A stretch of 64,000 bases of DNA, from NCBI GenBank assembly GCA_043758755.1, contig JAYVMW010000062.1:1-64000 (forward strand), read 5' to 3'. Source of the DNA: Solimicrobium sp043758755. Its GTDB lineage: Bacteria; Pseudomonadota; Gammaproteobacteria; Burkholderiales; Burkholderiaceae_D. Positions 16,511 through 25,548 of this stretch are shown in pieces (the first letter of the stretch is position 1; each line of letters begins with the position of its first letter). The position numbers and the translations under genes were made by a program. The notes beneath the pieces were generated by a model, which had not been told where the DNA came from, did not search any database, and saw only the letters and a program-made list of their open reading frames with translations.

Positions 16511-17065
16511 ATGCCCCAAACCAAACTCATCATCCTGGATCGTGACGGCGTCATCAACCATGACTCGGCCGATTTTATCAAGTCGCCTGATGAATGGCTG
16601 CCAATCGAAGGTTCCATGGAAGCGATCGCCCGACTGAATCAGGCCGGTTATGTAGTGGTGGTGGCCACCAACCAGTCTGGCATTGCCAGAAAGCTGTTTG
16701 ATATGGAAACCCTGAACGCCATCCACCAGAAAATGCACAACGCCGCACAGCATGTCGGTGCGACCATTGATGCCATTTTTTTCTGCCCGCATGCCGCTGA
16801 TTCCAATTGCGATTGCCGCAAACCCAAACCCGGCATGATCCGCGAAATCGCCGATCGTTACGACGTCGAACTCAAAGGTGTGCCGGTCGTGGGCGATTCG
16901 CTGCGCGACCTGCAGGCCGGATTCATTCTCGGTTGCGAACCGCACCTGGTGCTGACCGGCAAAGGCGAATCAACACTGTTGGCCGGCGGATTGCCACCTG
17001 GCGCGACCGTGCACAGCAATCTGTCCGACATGGTCAGCCATATATTGAGCGCTGAAGCGACTTGA
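16511..17065 (+). CDS. gmhB: D-glycero-beta-D-manno-heptose-1,7-bisphosphate 7-phosphatase
   Basis: A 184-residue HAD-superfamily phosphatase for the ADP-heptose pathway of lipopolysaccharide inner-core synthesis. The catalytic motif LILDRDGVIN gives nucleophile Asp 10 and acid Asp 12. VATNQSG (51-57) is motif II, and VVGDSLRDLQAG (127-137) holds the metal-binding Asp. A zinc site typical of GmhB is present: Cys 92, His 94, Cys 100 and Cys 102. It is followed by plsC, so envelope lipid and LPS steps are co-located. Confidence 0.93.
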   Translation: MPQTKLIILDRDGVINHDSADFIKSPDEWLPIEGSMEAIARLNQAGYVVVVATNQSGIARKLFDMETLNAIHQKMHNAAQHVGATIDAIFFCPHAADSNCDCRKPKPGMIREIADRYDVELKGVPVVGDSLRDLQAGFILGCEPHLVLTGKGESTLLAGGLPPGATVHSNLSDMVSHILSAEAT

Positions 17066-17101
17066 ACTCGGTTGCCAGTCACAAGTTAATCAGGAGATGA
17101 A

Positions 17102-17836
17102 ATGCGTGTTATCCCGTTTTTAAAGTCGCTGCTGTTTTACATTCTGGTGGTATTGCTCACCGTGGTGTGGGCGTTTGTCTGCATGCTGGTCGCTCCCCTG
17201 CCCTATAACCAGCGTTATTGGGTCACCGCACGCTGGAATGTGACCGTAATCTGGCTGGGCAAAGTGTTATGCGGAATGAATTATCGCGTGATCGGTGTGG
17301 AAAATCTGCCCGATGCACCTGTCATATTACTGTCCAAACACCAGTCGGCATGGGAAACCATTTTCTATCTGATGTACATGCCGCGTCCGCTGGTGTTCGT
17401 ATTCAAAAAGGAATTGCACTGGATTCCTTTTTTCGGCTGGGGACTGGCGTTGCTGCGCATGATACCGATCGACCGCAGCAAAGGCAAAGACGCCTTTTCG
17501 CACGTGGTGGAACAGGGTAAAAAACGGCTGGCCAATGGTCAGTGGATCATCATGTTTCCGGAAGGCACTCGCATTCAGGTCGGACAAAAAGGCGTTTATA
17601 AAGGCGGCGGCGCGCGCCTGGCAGTAGAGACCGGTGCCACGGTCGTGCCGCTGGCGATGAATTCGGGCGACTGCTGGCCCAAAAATTCCTTCATCAAAAA
17701 ACCCGGCACAATTACCGTCTCTATCGGCAAACCGATATCGGCCGAGGGCAGAAGCCCGTTCGAAGTGATGACTGAGGTGGAAGCGTGGATTGAAGCCGAA
17801 ATGCGGGTTATCTCACCGCAAGACTATCCAGGGTAG
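17102..17836 (+). CDS. plsC: 1-acyl-sn-glycerol-3-phosphate acyltransferase
   Basis: A 244-residue inner-membrane enzyme that converts lysophosphatidic acid to phosphatidic acid. An N-terminal hydrophobic segment covers about 10-32. The catalytic box reads LSKHQSAWE (His 80, then Glu 85), so it is H-x4-E in place of the canonical H-x4-D. This variant occurs in a known proteobacterial subgroup and is likely functional. The acyl-acceptor motif FPEGTR (152-157) is intact, and VPLAMNSGDCWP is the third block. The RBS AGGAG lies 7 bp before the ATG. It is followed after 5 bp by a YgjP-like protease gene. Confidence 0.93.
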   Translation: MRVIPFLKSLLFYILVVLLTVVWAFVCMLVAPLPYNQRYWVTARWNVTVIWLGKVLCGMNYRVIGVENLPDAPVILLSKHQSAWETIFYLMYMPRPLVFVFKKELHWIPFFGWGLALLRMIPIDRSKGKDAFSHVVEQGKKRLANGQWIIMFPEGTRIQVGQKGVYKGGGARLAVETGATVVPLAMNSGDCWPKNSFIKKPGTITVSIGKPISAEGRSPFEVMTEVEAWIEAEMRVISPQDYPG

Positions 17837-17841
17837 CGTGC

Positions 17842-18705
17842 ATGGCGGGAAATAAATCACCATCATCACCATTTTCTTCACTGTCTGCATTGGCTAAATA
17901 CGTGCAGTATGATTTATTTGACTCGCTCACCGGCACCATCATCGATCTGGTACCGCAAGCCGAATTACCCAAAGTGCTGGCCAAACATGCGCACGGCGTG
18001 CAACTTGGTCAGCAGTATATTACCTACCAGCTGCAGCGTTCCAGCAGACGCAGCATCGGCTTTCAGATTACCGCAACAGGTTTGCAGATTACCGCGCCGC
18101 GCTGGGTCAGTCTGTCCGAAATCAATTCCGCCATCGTCAGCAAACAGCGCTGGATATTGAAAAACCTGCAGGAACAGCGCGAGCGTCCGGCTCCGTTGGC
18201 GCAGGCACCCACCATCTGGAGCAGCGGTGCACAATTGCCGTTTCTGGGCCAGCACGCCACGCTGCTGGTTGAGTACGGTGCACCGACCCGCTTCGATATG
18301 GAAACCGCATTGATTACACTGAACCTGCCGGCCGATTCCGATCCGGCGCTGTGCAAGAAGCATTTGCTGGCCTGGCTGATGCGCGAAGCACGCAAACTGT
18401 TCAGTGAGCGGCTGACTTTTTATGCCGAACAGTTGGGGGTGCAATATCATTCATTCAGCCTGTCCAGTGCCAACACGCGCTGGGGTTCGTGTAACTCGCA
18501 GGGGAAAATCCGCCTGAACTGGCGTCTGATTCACTTTGCGCCGCATCTGATTGATTATGTGATCGCGCATGAGCTGGCGCATTTGCTGGAGATGAATCAC
18601 AGTGCGCGCTTTTGGGCCCGGGTGAAAAAGGTTTATCCGGACTATCAGGCTGCGCGTGAAGAGTTGAATCAGCTGGGTTTGAAGGTGTTGCCGAACTTGG
18701 AGTAG
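17842..18705 (+). CDS. YgjP-like (DUF45/SprT-type) zinc metallopeptidase
   Basis: A 287-residue protein whose C-terminal half carries the YgjP/DUF45 signature: RWGSCNSQGKIRLNWRL (213-229), zinc motif HELAH (243-247) with a third ligand His 253 in NHSARFW. The N-terminal half (about 20-110) is weakly conserved and not recognised. Family members are predicted gluzincin peptidases, often linked to DNA repair or restriction systems, but the substrate is unknown. It is the last gene of the glyQ-glyS-gmhB-plsC run and converges on rsmA. Confidence 0.85.
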   Translation: MAGNKSPSSPFSSLSALAKYVQYDLFDSLTGTIIDLVPQAELPKVLAKHAHGVQLGQQYITYQLQRSSRRSIGFQITATGLQITAPRWVSLSEINSAIVSKQRWILKNLQEQRERPAPLAQAPTIWSSGAQLPFLGQHATLLVEYGAPTRFDMETALITLNLPADSDPALCKKHLLAWLMREARKLFSERLTFYAEQLGVQYHSFSLSSANTRWGSCNSQGKIRLNWRLIHFAPHLIDYVIAHELAHLLEMNHSARFWARVKKVYPDYQAAREELNQLGLKVLPNLE

Positions 18706-18725
18706 TCTCGGACTGGGCCAACATT

Positions 18726-18744
18726 GGTGCAATGTTATTGCACC
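18726..18744. repeat. Dispersed 19-bp palindrome, copy 1
   Basis: GGTGCAAT (18726-18733), spacer GTT, ATTGCACC (18737-18744): a perfect 8-bp inverted repeat between the convergent ends of the YgjP-like gene and rsmA, touching the rsmA stop codon. An identical 19-mer in the opposite orientation occurs at 51199-51217, also between convergent genes. It may act as a short stem-loop stabilising 3' ends or be a REP-like element. Confidence 0.75.
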
Positions 18745-19512
18745 CTACGCCAAATTAGCCAGCGCCACAAACTGTTCCAATCCAACCGCTTCCGGACGCA
18801 ATTGCGGATCGATCCCGGCCTCAATCAATTGCGCTTCGGTAAACATCCCCGCCACACAATTCCTGATCACCTTGCGCCGCTGCGAAAATGCTTTGGTCAC
18901 GGTGGTTTGCAGTTTTTTCTCATCACAGGCCAGCGGGGCGGCTTTGGGTATCATGCGCACGATAGCCGACTCAACCCGCGGTGGCGGATCAAACGCTTCG
19001 GGCGGCACGATGAACATCAGGTCCATGTGATAACGCCACTGCAGCATTACTGACAGCCGGCCAAACGCCTTGCTGCCCGGCTCGGCCACCATGCGCTCCA
19101 CCACTTCTTTTTGCAGCATGAAATGCTGGTCCTGCACCAACGGCGCGATATCGGCCAGATGAAACAGCAACGGACTGGAAATGTTATAGGGCAGATTGCC
19201 AACAATGCGCAATTTCTTACCGGGTGCTACCGGTATCTGCGCGAAATCGAATTTCAGTGCATCACCGGCGTGTACCTCTACCCGTGCCGGATCAAATTCT
19301 TTTTTCAGCCTGGTCACCAGATCACGGTCCAGTTCCACGACATGCAAATGCTTTACGCCACGCAGCAGCAGACGCGTCATGGCCGCCAGTCCTGGGCCGA
19401 TTTCCACCATGCTGTCGTCCGGTTGCGGATCGATCGTACTGATAATATTGTTGAGCACACCGTCATCGGTGAGAAAATTCTGGCCAAACCTTTTGCGGGC
19501 AATATGTTTCAT
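18745..19512 (-). CDS. rsmA: 16S rRNA dimethyladenosine transferase
   Basis: RsmA/KsgA dimethylates two adjacent adenosines in helix 45 of 16S rRNA during small-subunit maturation. The 255-residue protein has ARKRFGQNFLTD at the start and the SAM-binding motif VEIGPGLAAMT (about 37-47). VVELDRDL (acidic motif) and the catalytic NLPYNISSPLLFHL (N-L-P-Y) complete the signature. Its ATG overlaps the pdxA stop by 4 bp. Fourth and last gene of lptD-surA-pdxA-rsmA; its stop abuts the 19-bp palindrome. Confidence 0.97.
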   Translation of the reverse strand: MKHIARKRFGQNFLTDDGVLNNIISTIDPQPDDSMVEIGPGLAAMTRLLLRGVKHLHVVELDRDLVTRLKKEFDPARVEVHAGDALKFDFAQIPVAPGKKLRIVGNLPYNISSPLLFHLADIAPLVQDQHFMLQKEVVERMVAEPGSKAFGRLSVMLQWRYHMDLMFIVPPEAFDPPPRVESAIVRMIPKAAPLACDEKKLQTTVTKAFSQRRKVIRNCVAGMFTEAQLIEAGIDPQLRPEAVGLEQFVALANLA

Positions 19513-20537
19513 TGGTTCTTATTCAGGTTGGTTGAGGCAGACGTCATACTCAGCGCCATCAGCATGGCTTCGAGCATGCTGCCGGTATCGGCCAGGCCGG
19601 TGCCCTGTGCGGCAATATCGAGTGCGGTACCGTGATCGACGGAAGTTCGGATAATCGGCAAACCCAGCGTGATATTGACGCCGCGCCCAAAACTGGCATG
19701 CTTTAATACCGGCAGGCCCTGATCGTGGTACATCGTCAGTATGCAGTCGGCCTGATCCAGATATTTGCTCTGGAACAGGGTGTCGGCCGGATACGGGCCG
19801 CGTACATCCAGGCCCCGGCTCTGTGCGGCCTGAATCACCGGCGTGATGACGTCAATTTCTTCCCGTCCCAGATAGCCGTTTTCTCCTGCATGCGGATTTA
19901 AGCCTGTCACCAGGATCACCGGCTGGCGGATGCCAAATTTATGCACCAGATCGGCATGCAGAATATCGAGAATCAGTGTCAATTCTTCCTGGTTGATGAC
20001 GTTGGCCACCTCGCGCAGCGGCAAATGCGTGGTTGCCAGCGCCACACGCAGCGGCCGACTCGACGTTGCGGTACTGGAGCAGGCCAGCATCATAACCACT
20101 TTGGCAGTACCGGTTTGCTGGGCCAGATATTCGGTATGGCCGGAAAACGCCACACCGGCATCATTGATGATTGATTTCTGCAGTGGCGCCGTGACGATTG
20201 CATCGAACGTTGACTGCAGCGCGCCGGCTATGGCCAGGTCAAGCGTAGCCAGTACGGACAGGCTGTTGCGCCGGTCACAGCTGCCGGCAATGACTTCTGC
20301 AGCCAGCGGACTGTGCAGCACCTGCACGGCTGTAACCTGACGTGAAAGCTGCTGCAGATGGTCCACCTGAAGCAGTTCAATGGCCGGGTCGATCTGGCGT
20401 GCAAGCCGGCAGAGGAATTGCATATCGCCGATCAGCACCGGCACACACTGTTCTTTTAACTGCCAGGCACAGCGCAACGAAATTTCGGGCCCTATGCCGG
20501 CCGGTTCCCCTATGGTAATAGCCAGCATTTTTTTCAT
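19509..20537 (-). CDS. pdxA: 4-hydroxythreonine-4-phosphate dehydrogenase
   Basis: PdxA is an NAD-dependent, divalent-metal enzyme of the DXP-dependent PLP pathway. The 342-residue protein has the N-terminal ITIGEPAGIGPEI (about 7-19), FSGHTEYLA (metal-ligand His), GLNPHAGENGYLGREE and MYHDQGLPVLK, all diagnostic. Its product route also needs Dxs and PdxH, both encoded elsewhere in this window. It lies between surA (12 bp upstream) and rsmA (ATGA overlap). Confidence 0.97.
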   Translation of the reverse strand: MKKMLAITIGEPAGIGPEISLRCAWQLKEQCVPVLIGDMQFLCRLARQIDPAIELLQVDHLQQLSRQVTAVQVLHSPLAAEVIAGSCDRRNSLSVLATLDLAIAGALQSTFDAIVTAPLQKSIINDAGVAFSGHTEYLAQQTGTAKVVMMLACSSTATSSRPLRVALATTHLPLREVANVINQEELTLILDILHADLVHKFGIRQPVILVTGLNPHAGENGYLGREEIDVITPVIQAAQSRGLDVRGPYPADTLFQSKYLDQADCILTMYHDQGLPVLKHASFGRGVNITLGLPIIRTSVDHGTALDIAAQGTGLADTGSMLEAMLMALSMTSASTNLNKNQ

Positions 20538-20549
20538 GACAGTCGGTGT

Positions 20550-21893
20550 CTATTTGTCGTCGGTGCGAATTTCAACATAAGCGCGGTCGCGCAACTGGCG
20601 TATCCAGTCCTGACTTGCTTCGTCAAGTTTGCGCGCATGAATGACCTGACGGGCCAGCAGACGCTGCCGCTCGACTGAGACTTCATCGTTTTTGCGCCCA
20701 AGCACCTGAATGATATGCATGCCGGCGGCGGATTCGATCGGATCACTGATTTCGCCCTCTTTCAGGTTGGCCAGGACCGGATCAAATTCAGGCACGTCAC
20801 CGGCATACAGCCAGCCCAGATCACCGCCCTTGGCGGCTGAGGAATCATTGGAAAACTGTTGTGCCAGATCTTCAAATTTGGCGCCATTGTTTTCAATACG
20901 CTGTTTGAAGTCGACCAGTTTATGAATTGCCTGTTCCTTGGTCACAGTCGGAGAAAGCTTGATCAGGATATGGCGCACATGGGTCTGGGGAATACCGCCA
21001 GCGGCCTGCTCTACCGTGCGTCGTCCGGTCAGTTTCAGAATATGAAAGCCGTTGGGACTTTTGATCAGCCCGGTGGTCTGACCTTCGGTCAGAGGCGCAA
21101 TGGCATCAATAAAAATCTGCGGATAACGATCCTGTTCACGCCAGCCCAGTGACCCGCCTTTCAAGCCTTCGGCCGAATCGGAAAATGTGGCAGCGAGCTT
21201 GCTAAAATCACCGCCCGACTTGACCTGCTGCAAGGCATATTCGGCGCGCGCACGCAGTTTGGCCAGCATTTCAGGTGTGGCATTTTCAGGGATGCGGATC
21301 AGAATATGGGACAACTCGACTTCGATATTTTTTTGCTTGTCGGCTTTTTGCGCAGCCAGATAATTATCGATTTCAGATTCGGACACCTGGACTTTGGAGT
21401 CGACTTCCTTTTCGCGGATGCGCTGCATCAGAATATCGTCGCGCACCCCTTCGCGGAACGTGGCGTAGGAAGTACCCTCTTTTTCAACCGTATTGCGGAA
21501 ATTCTGCAGCGTCATCTTGTTTTGCTCGGCCATGCGCAACATGGCGCGATCGAGCATCACGTCATCAACCCGCATGCCTTCTTCATGCGCCAGTTGCAAC
21601 TGCGCCTTTTCAACAATCATGCGTTCAACAATCTGTTTTTGCAGTTCAGCTGGCGACGGCAGCGCAACACCCTGAGCTCTCAGGCGCTGCGTGATCATGT
21701 TGGTGCGATCCCTTAATTCGAGTTTGGTAATGACCTCATCATTGACCACTACAGCAATGCCATTAAGAGCAGAAGACGGTGGCGCAGCTGAAACTGCCGC
21801 ATCCGATTTTTCCTGACCAATTGCTGCGGTCTGAATCAATGCAAGGAAAGTAATGAGTGAGACGGCTGCGATGGACAATAAATTGCGTTTCAT
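20550..21893 (-). CDS. surA: Periplasmic chaperone/peptidyl-prolyl isomerase SurA
   Basis: SurA escorts unfolded outer-membrane proteins, LptD among them, through the periplasm. From the ATG at 21893 (MKRNLLSIAAVSL) the protein is 447 residues with a cleavable signal peptide (about 1-27). The N-terminal chaperone region begins INGIAVVVNDEVITK-like (here NGIAVVVNDEVITKLEL). Two parvulin domains follow, beginning at VELSHILIRIP and HVRHILIKLSP. The frame is open to 21959, but those 22 codons lie before the signal peptide and are unlikely. Adjacent to lptD, its best-known client. Confidence 0.96.
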   Translation of the reverse strand: MKRNLLSIAAVSLITFLALIQTAAIGQEKSDAAVSAAPPSSALNGIAVVVNDEVITKLELRDRTNMITQRLRAQGVALPSPAELQKQIVERMIVEKAQLQLAHEEGMRVDDVMLDRAMLRMAEQNKMTLQNFRNTVEKEGTSYATFREGVRDDILMQRIREKEVDSKVQVSESEIDNYLAAQKADKQKNIEVELSHILIRIPENATPEMLAKLRARAEYALQQVKSGGDFSKLAATFSDSAEGLKGGSLGWREQDRYPQIFIDAIAPLTEGQTTGLIKSPNGFHILKLTGRRTVEQAAGGIPQTHVRHILIKLSPTVTKEQAIHKLVDFKQRIENNGAKFEDLAQQFSNDSSAAKGGDLGWLYAGDVPEFDPVLANLKEGEISDPIESAAGMHIIQVLGRKNDEVSVERQRLLARQVIHARKLDEASQDWIRQLRDRAYVEIRTDDK

Positions 21894-21968
21894 ATTCTGA
21901 GCTTTGGTTATTGGGTGATTCAAAAAGTGACACATCATATCAAAACAACGGTCGAGCATAGTGAACTA

Positions 21969-24368
21969 TTAAAAATTATTTTGTTGATAACTTTGCCGCG
22001 TAGTCGGCTGATTCAGTGGCTGATATCCCGAAATGCTGCGCCGTAAAACTTCGAGCGGATTGGAGCCGATTTTTGACAAGCCATTCAGTTCAAGTTGGAA
22101 AAACAGCGTGGTGTTTGAGCTCGAAGCCACGCCAACAACAGTTGATGGAATCAGGTAGCGCTGTGCCACGAAGCGGAATATCCAGCAATCCTGTTTGTAT
22201 TCAAGACCCATCAAGCCGTCCAGAACGCGGTGGTCCAGCAGTGAGAAATTGGATCTGGCCACACCATACCAGCGCGGCGCGATCGGCCATTGCGCGGAAA
22301 CATCGATTTGCTTCATGCCTTCCGGAATAACTTCGCTGGTATTCTGGTAACGATATTCGGCATTGATAACCTGCATTGGCCCGGGCTGCCATTTGAGTCC
22401 GTAGTTTAACTGTTCGGTAGTTTTGAAACTTTCGCTGTACTGCCAGCCTGCGTCAATGGACAGGTTATTACTCAGCTTGCCCGAACCGACAAAAATCAGG
22501 TCAGATTTGCTGGGCACATTCGGATAAGTGGTGTAAGCGATGGAACTACCAACGAAATTCGTGGCCACATAGGTTGGCGAATCAACCACCAGCGGCTGCT
22601 GAAAACTGATACGCTGCGCCAGAGCAAAGCGCATGCGTTCCTGACCATCCATTTCAATTGCGCGGCTTACCAGTGCCGAGGTTAACTGATTGGCATCACC
22701 AACCCGATCGTTGCCCGAAAACCGGTTCTCGTTAAATATCTGCGCAAAATTGACGTCAGCCAGTCCGGTGTCAAATAATGGAATGGCGGTCTGATTGCGA
22801 TAGGGTGTACGAACATAAAACAGGCGCGGTTCCAGTGTTTCGGTAATATCTTTTCCAAACAAGGTCGTCTCACGGTCAAAATACAATCCGCTATCGAGTG
22901 AAAAAGTGGGCACGGCCAGCACCGGATCAGGTATCGCACCGGGCGTCAGATTACTTCCCAGTCTGTAATCGCTCAGATGATAAATAACTTTGGGCGTAAT
23001 GAAATAAGAGGTACCGACTATCGGATAGGCAATCTGGGCCTGCCCCACCATCCGTTCGCCGTTTACCATCGTTGGATGAACGAACTTGCTGTATTCCGTG
23101 TAGACCGACCAGTCAAATCCGCCCAGGTCATCAACTCTGTTGATTGTGCCAAACAGCCTGGGCATGATTTCATACGGTTGGACGACATCGTTATTGACAT
23201 CCTGCAGCACCTGGTAATTGGTCATATTCAGACCAACGTTCAGGAAAGGCTTGGGTTGGTATGTCAACGTTAAAATTTGCGGTAGCACTTGCTGGGAGCT
23301 GGAGGTAATCGAATGCGAAAAATCAATTGCGTACTGATTGTCAGATGCGCGGTTGTAGTTCAGATTCAGGTTCCAGTTAGGAATGGAAGTATCGATCAGT
23401 GTGGTGCCGAACGAATAACGTTTTTCATTATTCCGATCGTGATCGTTTGGAATGAATTCGAAATTGCTGTTACCGCTGTAACCTGAACCCATGTAGCGGA
23501 ATTCGCCACCCAGTTGTTCACCGCGTTTTTCTATTATTTTTGGAATAATGGTGGCATCCCGGTTCGGTGCGATATCAAAATAATAGGGCACCGCAATTTC
23601 GGGCCCACCTGCCGTAGTTGAATAAAATTCAGGCGGCAACACACCGGAACGGCGTGCGTCAGAAATCGGGAACGACATCCACGGTGCGGCAAGTATCGGC
23701 ACGTCTTTAAAATACACCACCCCGTCATAGGCCACACCTTCGTCCCGGCCGGAATCCAAATCCAGCCGGGATGAATTCATATACCAGTCCGGCTTGACGC
23801 CTTCACAGGTGGTATAGGTTCCGTGCTCGACTTCCGAGCGGTCACTATCGATAAAATTCATCCGTTTTGCAAAACCCTGAGCGTTGTTTTTTTCCAGTTT
23901 GTATACCGGATTAAGCAAAAAACCTTCGCCGGTTTCCATTTGCATTTCCAGGGTGTCGCCGCTGTAACAGTCACGATTGCGGTATATCGTCACGTTGCCG
24001 CTGGCCATGACCAGATCTTCAACGCCATGGTATTCGGCAGTTTCTGCATCGATCGTGGAGGGCCCGCGCACAATTTCAACCTGACCGTCAAAATTCATCA
24101 CCCGCGCCGGGCGACCGGTCATCTGTTCGGCCCGGATGGTGATTTCATCCCTGGTCGATGGAATTCGGGGGTCGGGTGCCAGGTCAGGGTCGGGTAAACT
24201 GGCCGGAGTCGCCAGCGGTGCAGCAACTTCTGTCGGAGGCAGACTTGTCTGGTCAGAGGCAAATACGGATGCTGCCGGTGCGGATAATGTAGCCAATACA
24301 GCCATACTCATTTTAGTAAGCAAGGACGGCGACAAATGAGATAATAGAGGGCTGCGTAAAAAAAGCAT
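21969..24368 (-). CDS. lptD: LPS-assembly protein LptD
   Basis: LptD is the outer-membrane beta-barrel that, with the LptE lipoprotein, inserts LPS into the outer leaflet. From the ATG at 24368 (MLFLRSPLL) the protein is 799 residues with a signal peptide ending near VFASDQ. An OstA-type beta-jellyroll domain follows (about 75-200, with RNRDCYSGDTLEM and YTTCEGVKPDW). The barrel then extends to the C-terminus, including EYKQDCWIFRF. Two N-terminal Cys and this C-terminal Cys could form the inter-domain disulfide; E. coli has a Cys-Cys pair where only one is seen here. The frame remains open to 24455, but the leader features at 24390-24414 argue against starting there. Confidence 0.95.
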   Translation of the reverse strand: MLFLRSPLLSHLSPSLLTKMSMAVLATLSAPAASVFASDQTSLPPTEVAAPLATPASLPDPDLAPDPRIPSTRDEITIRAEQMTGRPARVMNFDGQVEIVRGPSTIDAETAEYHGVEDLVMASGNVTIYRNRDCYSGDTLEMQMETGEGFLLNPVYKLEKNNAQGFAKRMNFIDSDRSEVEHGTYTTCEGVKPDWYMNSSRLDLDSGRDEGVAYDGVVYFKDVPILAAPWMSFPISDARRSGVLPPEFYSTTAGGPEIAVPYYFDIAPNRDATIIPKIIEKRGEQLGGEFRYMGSGYSGNSNFEFIPNDHDRNNEKRYSFGTTLIDTSIPNWNLNLNYNRASDNQYAIDFSHSITSSSQQVLPQILTLTYQPKPFLNVGLNMTNYQVLQDVNNDVVQPYEIMPRLFGTINRVDDLGGFDWSVYTEYSKFVHPTMVNGERMVGQAQIAYPIVGTSYFITPKVIYHLSDYRLGSNLTPGAIPDPVLAVPTFSLDSGLYFDRETTLFGKDITETLEPRLFYVRTPYRNQTAIPLFDTGLADVNFAQIFNENRFSGNDRVGDANQLTSALVSRAIEMDGQERMRFALAQRISFQQPLVVDSPTYVATNFVGSSIAYTTYPNVPSKSDLIFVGSGKLSNNLSIDAGWQYSESFKTTEQLNYGLKWQPGPMQVINAEYRYQNTSEVIPEGMKQIDVSAQWPIAPRWYGVARSNFSLLDHRVLDGLMGLEYKQDCWIFRFVAQRYLIPSTVVGVASSSNTTLFFQLELNGLSKIGSNPLEVLRRSISGYQPLNQPTTRQSYQQNNF

Positions 24369-24389
24369 GTCTTCGCTAAGCTGTATTTT

Positions 24390-24414
24390 AAAAAAAAGTC
24401 CCCTATTATAGGGG
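24390..24414. promoter_or_regulatory. Palindrome with outward -10-like boxes between lptD and amgK
   Basis: CCCCTAT-T-ATAGGGG (24400-24414) is a perfect 15-bp palindrome. On the minus strand it contains TATAAT (24410-24405) and is followed by AC and eight Ts (24397-24390); on plus it contains TATTAT (24404-24409). It may therefore carry divergent -10 boxes for lptD and amgK. Alternatively, on minus, it is a short attenuator hairpin (CCCCT/AGGGG, 5-nt loop, T run) in the lptD leader. No good -35 is visible on either strand. Confidence 0.45.
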
Positions 24415-24463
24415 AACTCGGCTATTTTCCCTGCATCCTCCTCATAATGAGACAAATGGCACC

Positions 24464-25531
24464 ATGACTTCTACCGATACTGATCAAAAAAATAAACCCG
24501 ATAACAATTTAACAAAGCCTGATTCCGATCCAAGGCTGGCACTTTTACTTGACTGGATCACCACACTTTCCGAATTTTCCCTGCAGCCATCCACAATCCG
24601 GCCCGCCTCCAATGACGCCAGTTTCCGGCGCTATTTCCGCATTGATGGCGCCAGTGGCCAGACCTTTATCCTGATGGATGCCCCGCCCGAGCAGGAACCC
24701 GTAGCTCCATTTATGCAGATCGCCCAGTTGCTCGAAGCGACTGGCGTGACGGTTCCGCATATTTTTGCCAGTCAGACTGAACAGGGCTTTCTGTTGCTCA
24801 GCGATCTGGGCAAGGTCATGTACTCCCATCTGTTAAATCAGGATACGGCGCAAAAACTGTATATGGATGCCATCGCCGCGCTGGTGCAGATCCAGGTACA
24901 CAGCGTGCCCGACGTATTGCCGGAATATGACAGAGCCATGCAGATGAAGGAACTGCAGATTTTCCCCGAGTGGTATATCAGCAGGCATCTGGGTGCAACC
25001 CTGACTGCAGCGCAGCAGGCCAGTCTGGACAAGGTATTTGAACAGATTCTGGCCAACACCACCGCGCAACCGCAGGTGTATGTGCACCGCGATTATCATT
25101 CGCGCAATCTGATGGTGATGAAAGAAGGTAACCCCGGCATTATCGATTTTCAGGGTGCCATGTATGGCCCGATTACCTATGACATTGTTTCCCTGCTGCG
25201 CGACGCGTATATCGAATGGGATGAAGAACAGGTGCTGGACTGGGCCATACGCTACTGGGAGCACGCCCGTCATGCCGGTCTGCCGGTCAGCACCGATATC
25301 GACGGTTTTTATCGCGACTTCGAATTCATGGGCCTGCAGCGCCACCTGAAGATACTCGGCATTTTCTGTCGCCTGGCGTACCGCGACGGCAAACCGAATT
25401 ATCTGGCTGACCTGCCGCTGGTGCTGTCCTATGTGCGAAAAACTGCGCAACGGTATAACACCCTGATTCCTCTGCTCAGGCTGCTCGACGAACTGGAAGA
25501 CAAAGCGCCCCAGATCGGGTATACCTTTTAA
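24464..25531 (+). CDS. amgK: N-acetylmuramate/N-acetylglucosamine anomeric kinase AmgK
   Basis: A 355-residue aminoglycoside-phosphotransferase-fold kinase that phosphorylates MurNAc at C1 in the cell-wall recycling bypass first described in Pseudomonas. Kinase motifs are visible: ASFRRYFRI (about 51-59), catalytic VYVHRDYHSRNLMV (about 205-218, Brenner-type H-x-D-x-x-x-x-N) and the metal Asp in GIIDFQGAMYGPITYD. The N-terminus (1-30) is polar and poorly conserved. The pairing with murU 17 bp downstream makes the assignment firm. It is divergent from lptD. Confidence 0.92.
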   Translation: MTSTDTDQKNKPDNNLTKPDSDPRLALLLDWITTLSEFSLQPSTIRPASNDASFRRYFRIDGASGQTFILMDAPPEQEPVAPFMQIAQLLEATGVTVPHIFASQTEQGFLLLSDLGKVMYSHLLNQDTAQKLYMDAIAALVQIQVHSVPDVLPEYDRAMQMKELQIFPEWYISRHLGATLTAAQQASLDKVFEQILANTTAQPQVYVHRDYHSRNLMVMKEGNPGIIDFQGAMYGPITYDIVSLLRDAYIEWDEEQVLDWAIRYWEHARHAGLPVSTDIDGFYRDFEFMGLQRHLKILGIFCRLAYRDGKPNYLADLPLVLSYVRKTAQRYNTLIPLLRLLDELEDKAPQIGYTF

Positions 25532-25548
25532 TTTAACCACGACATCAC

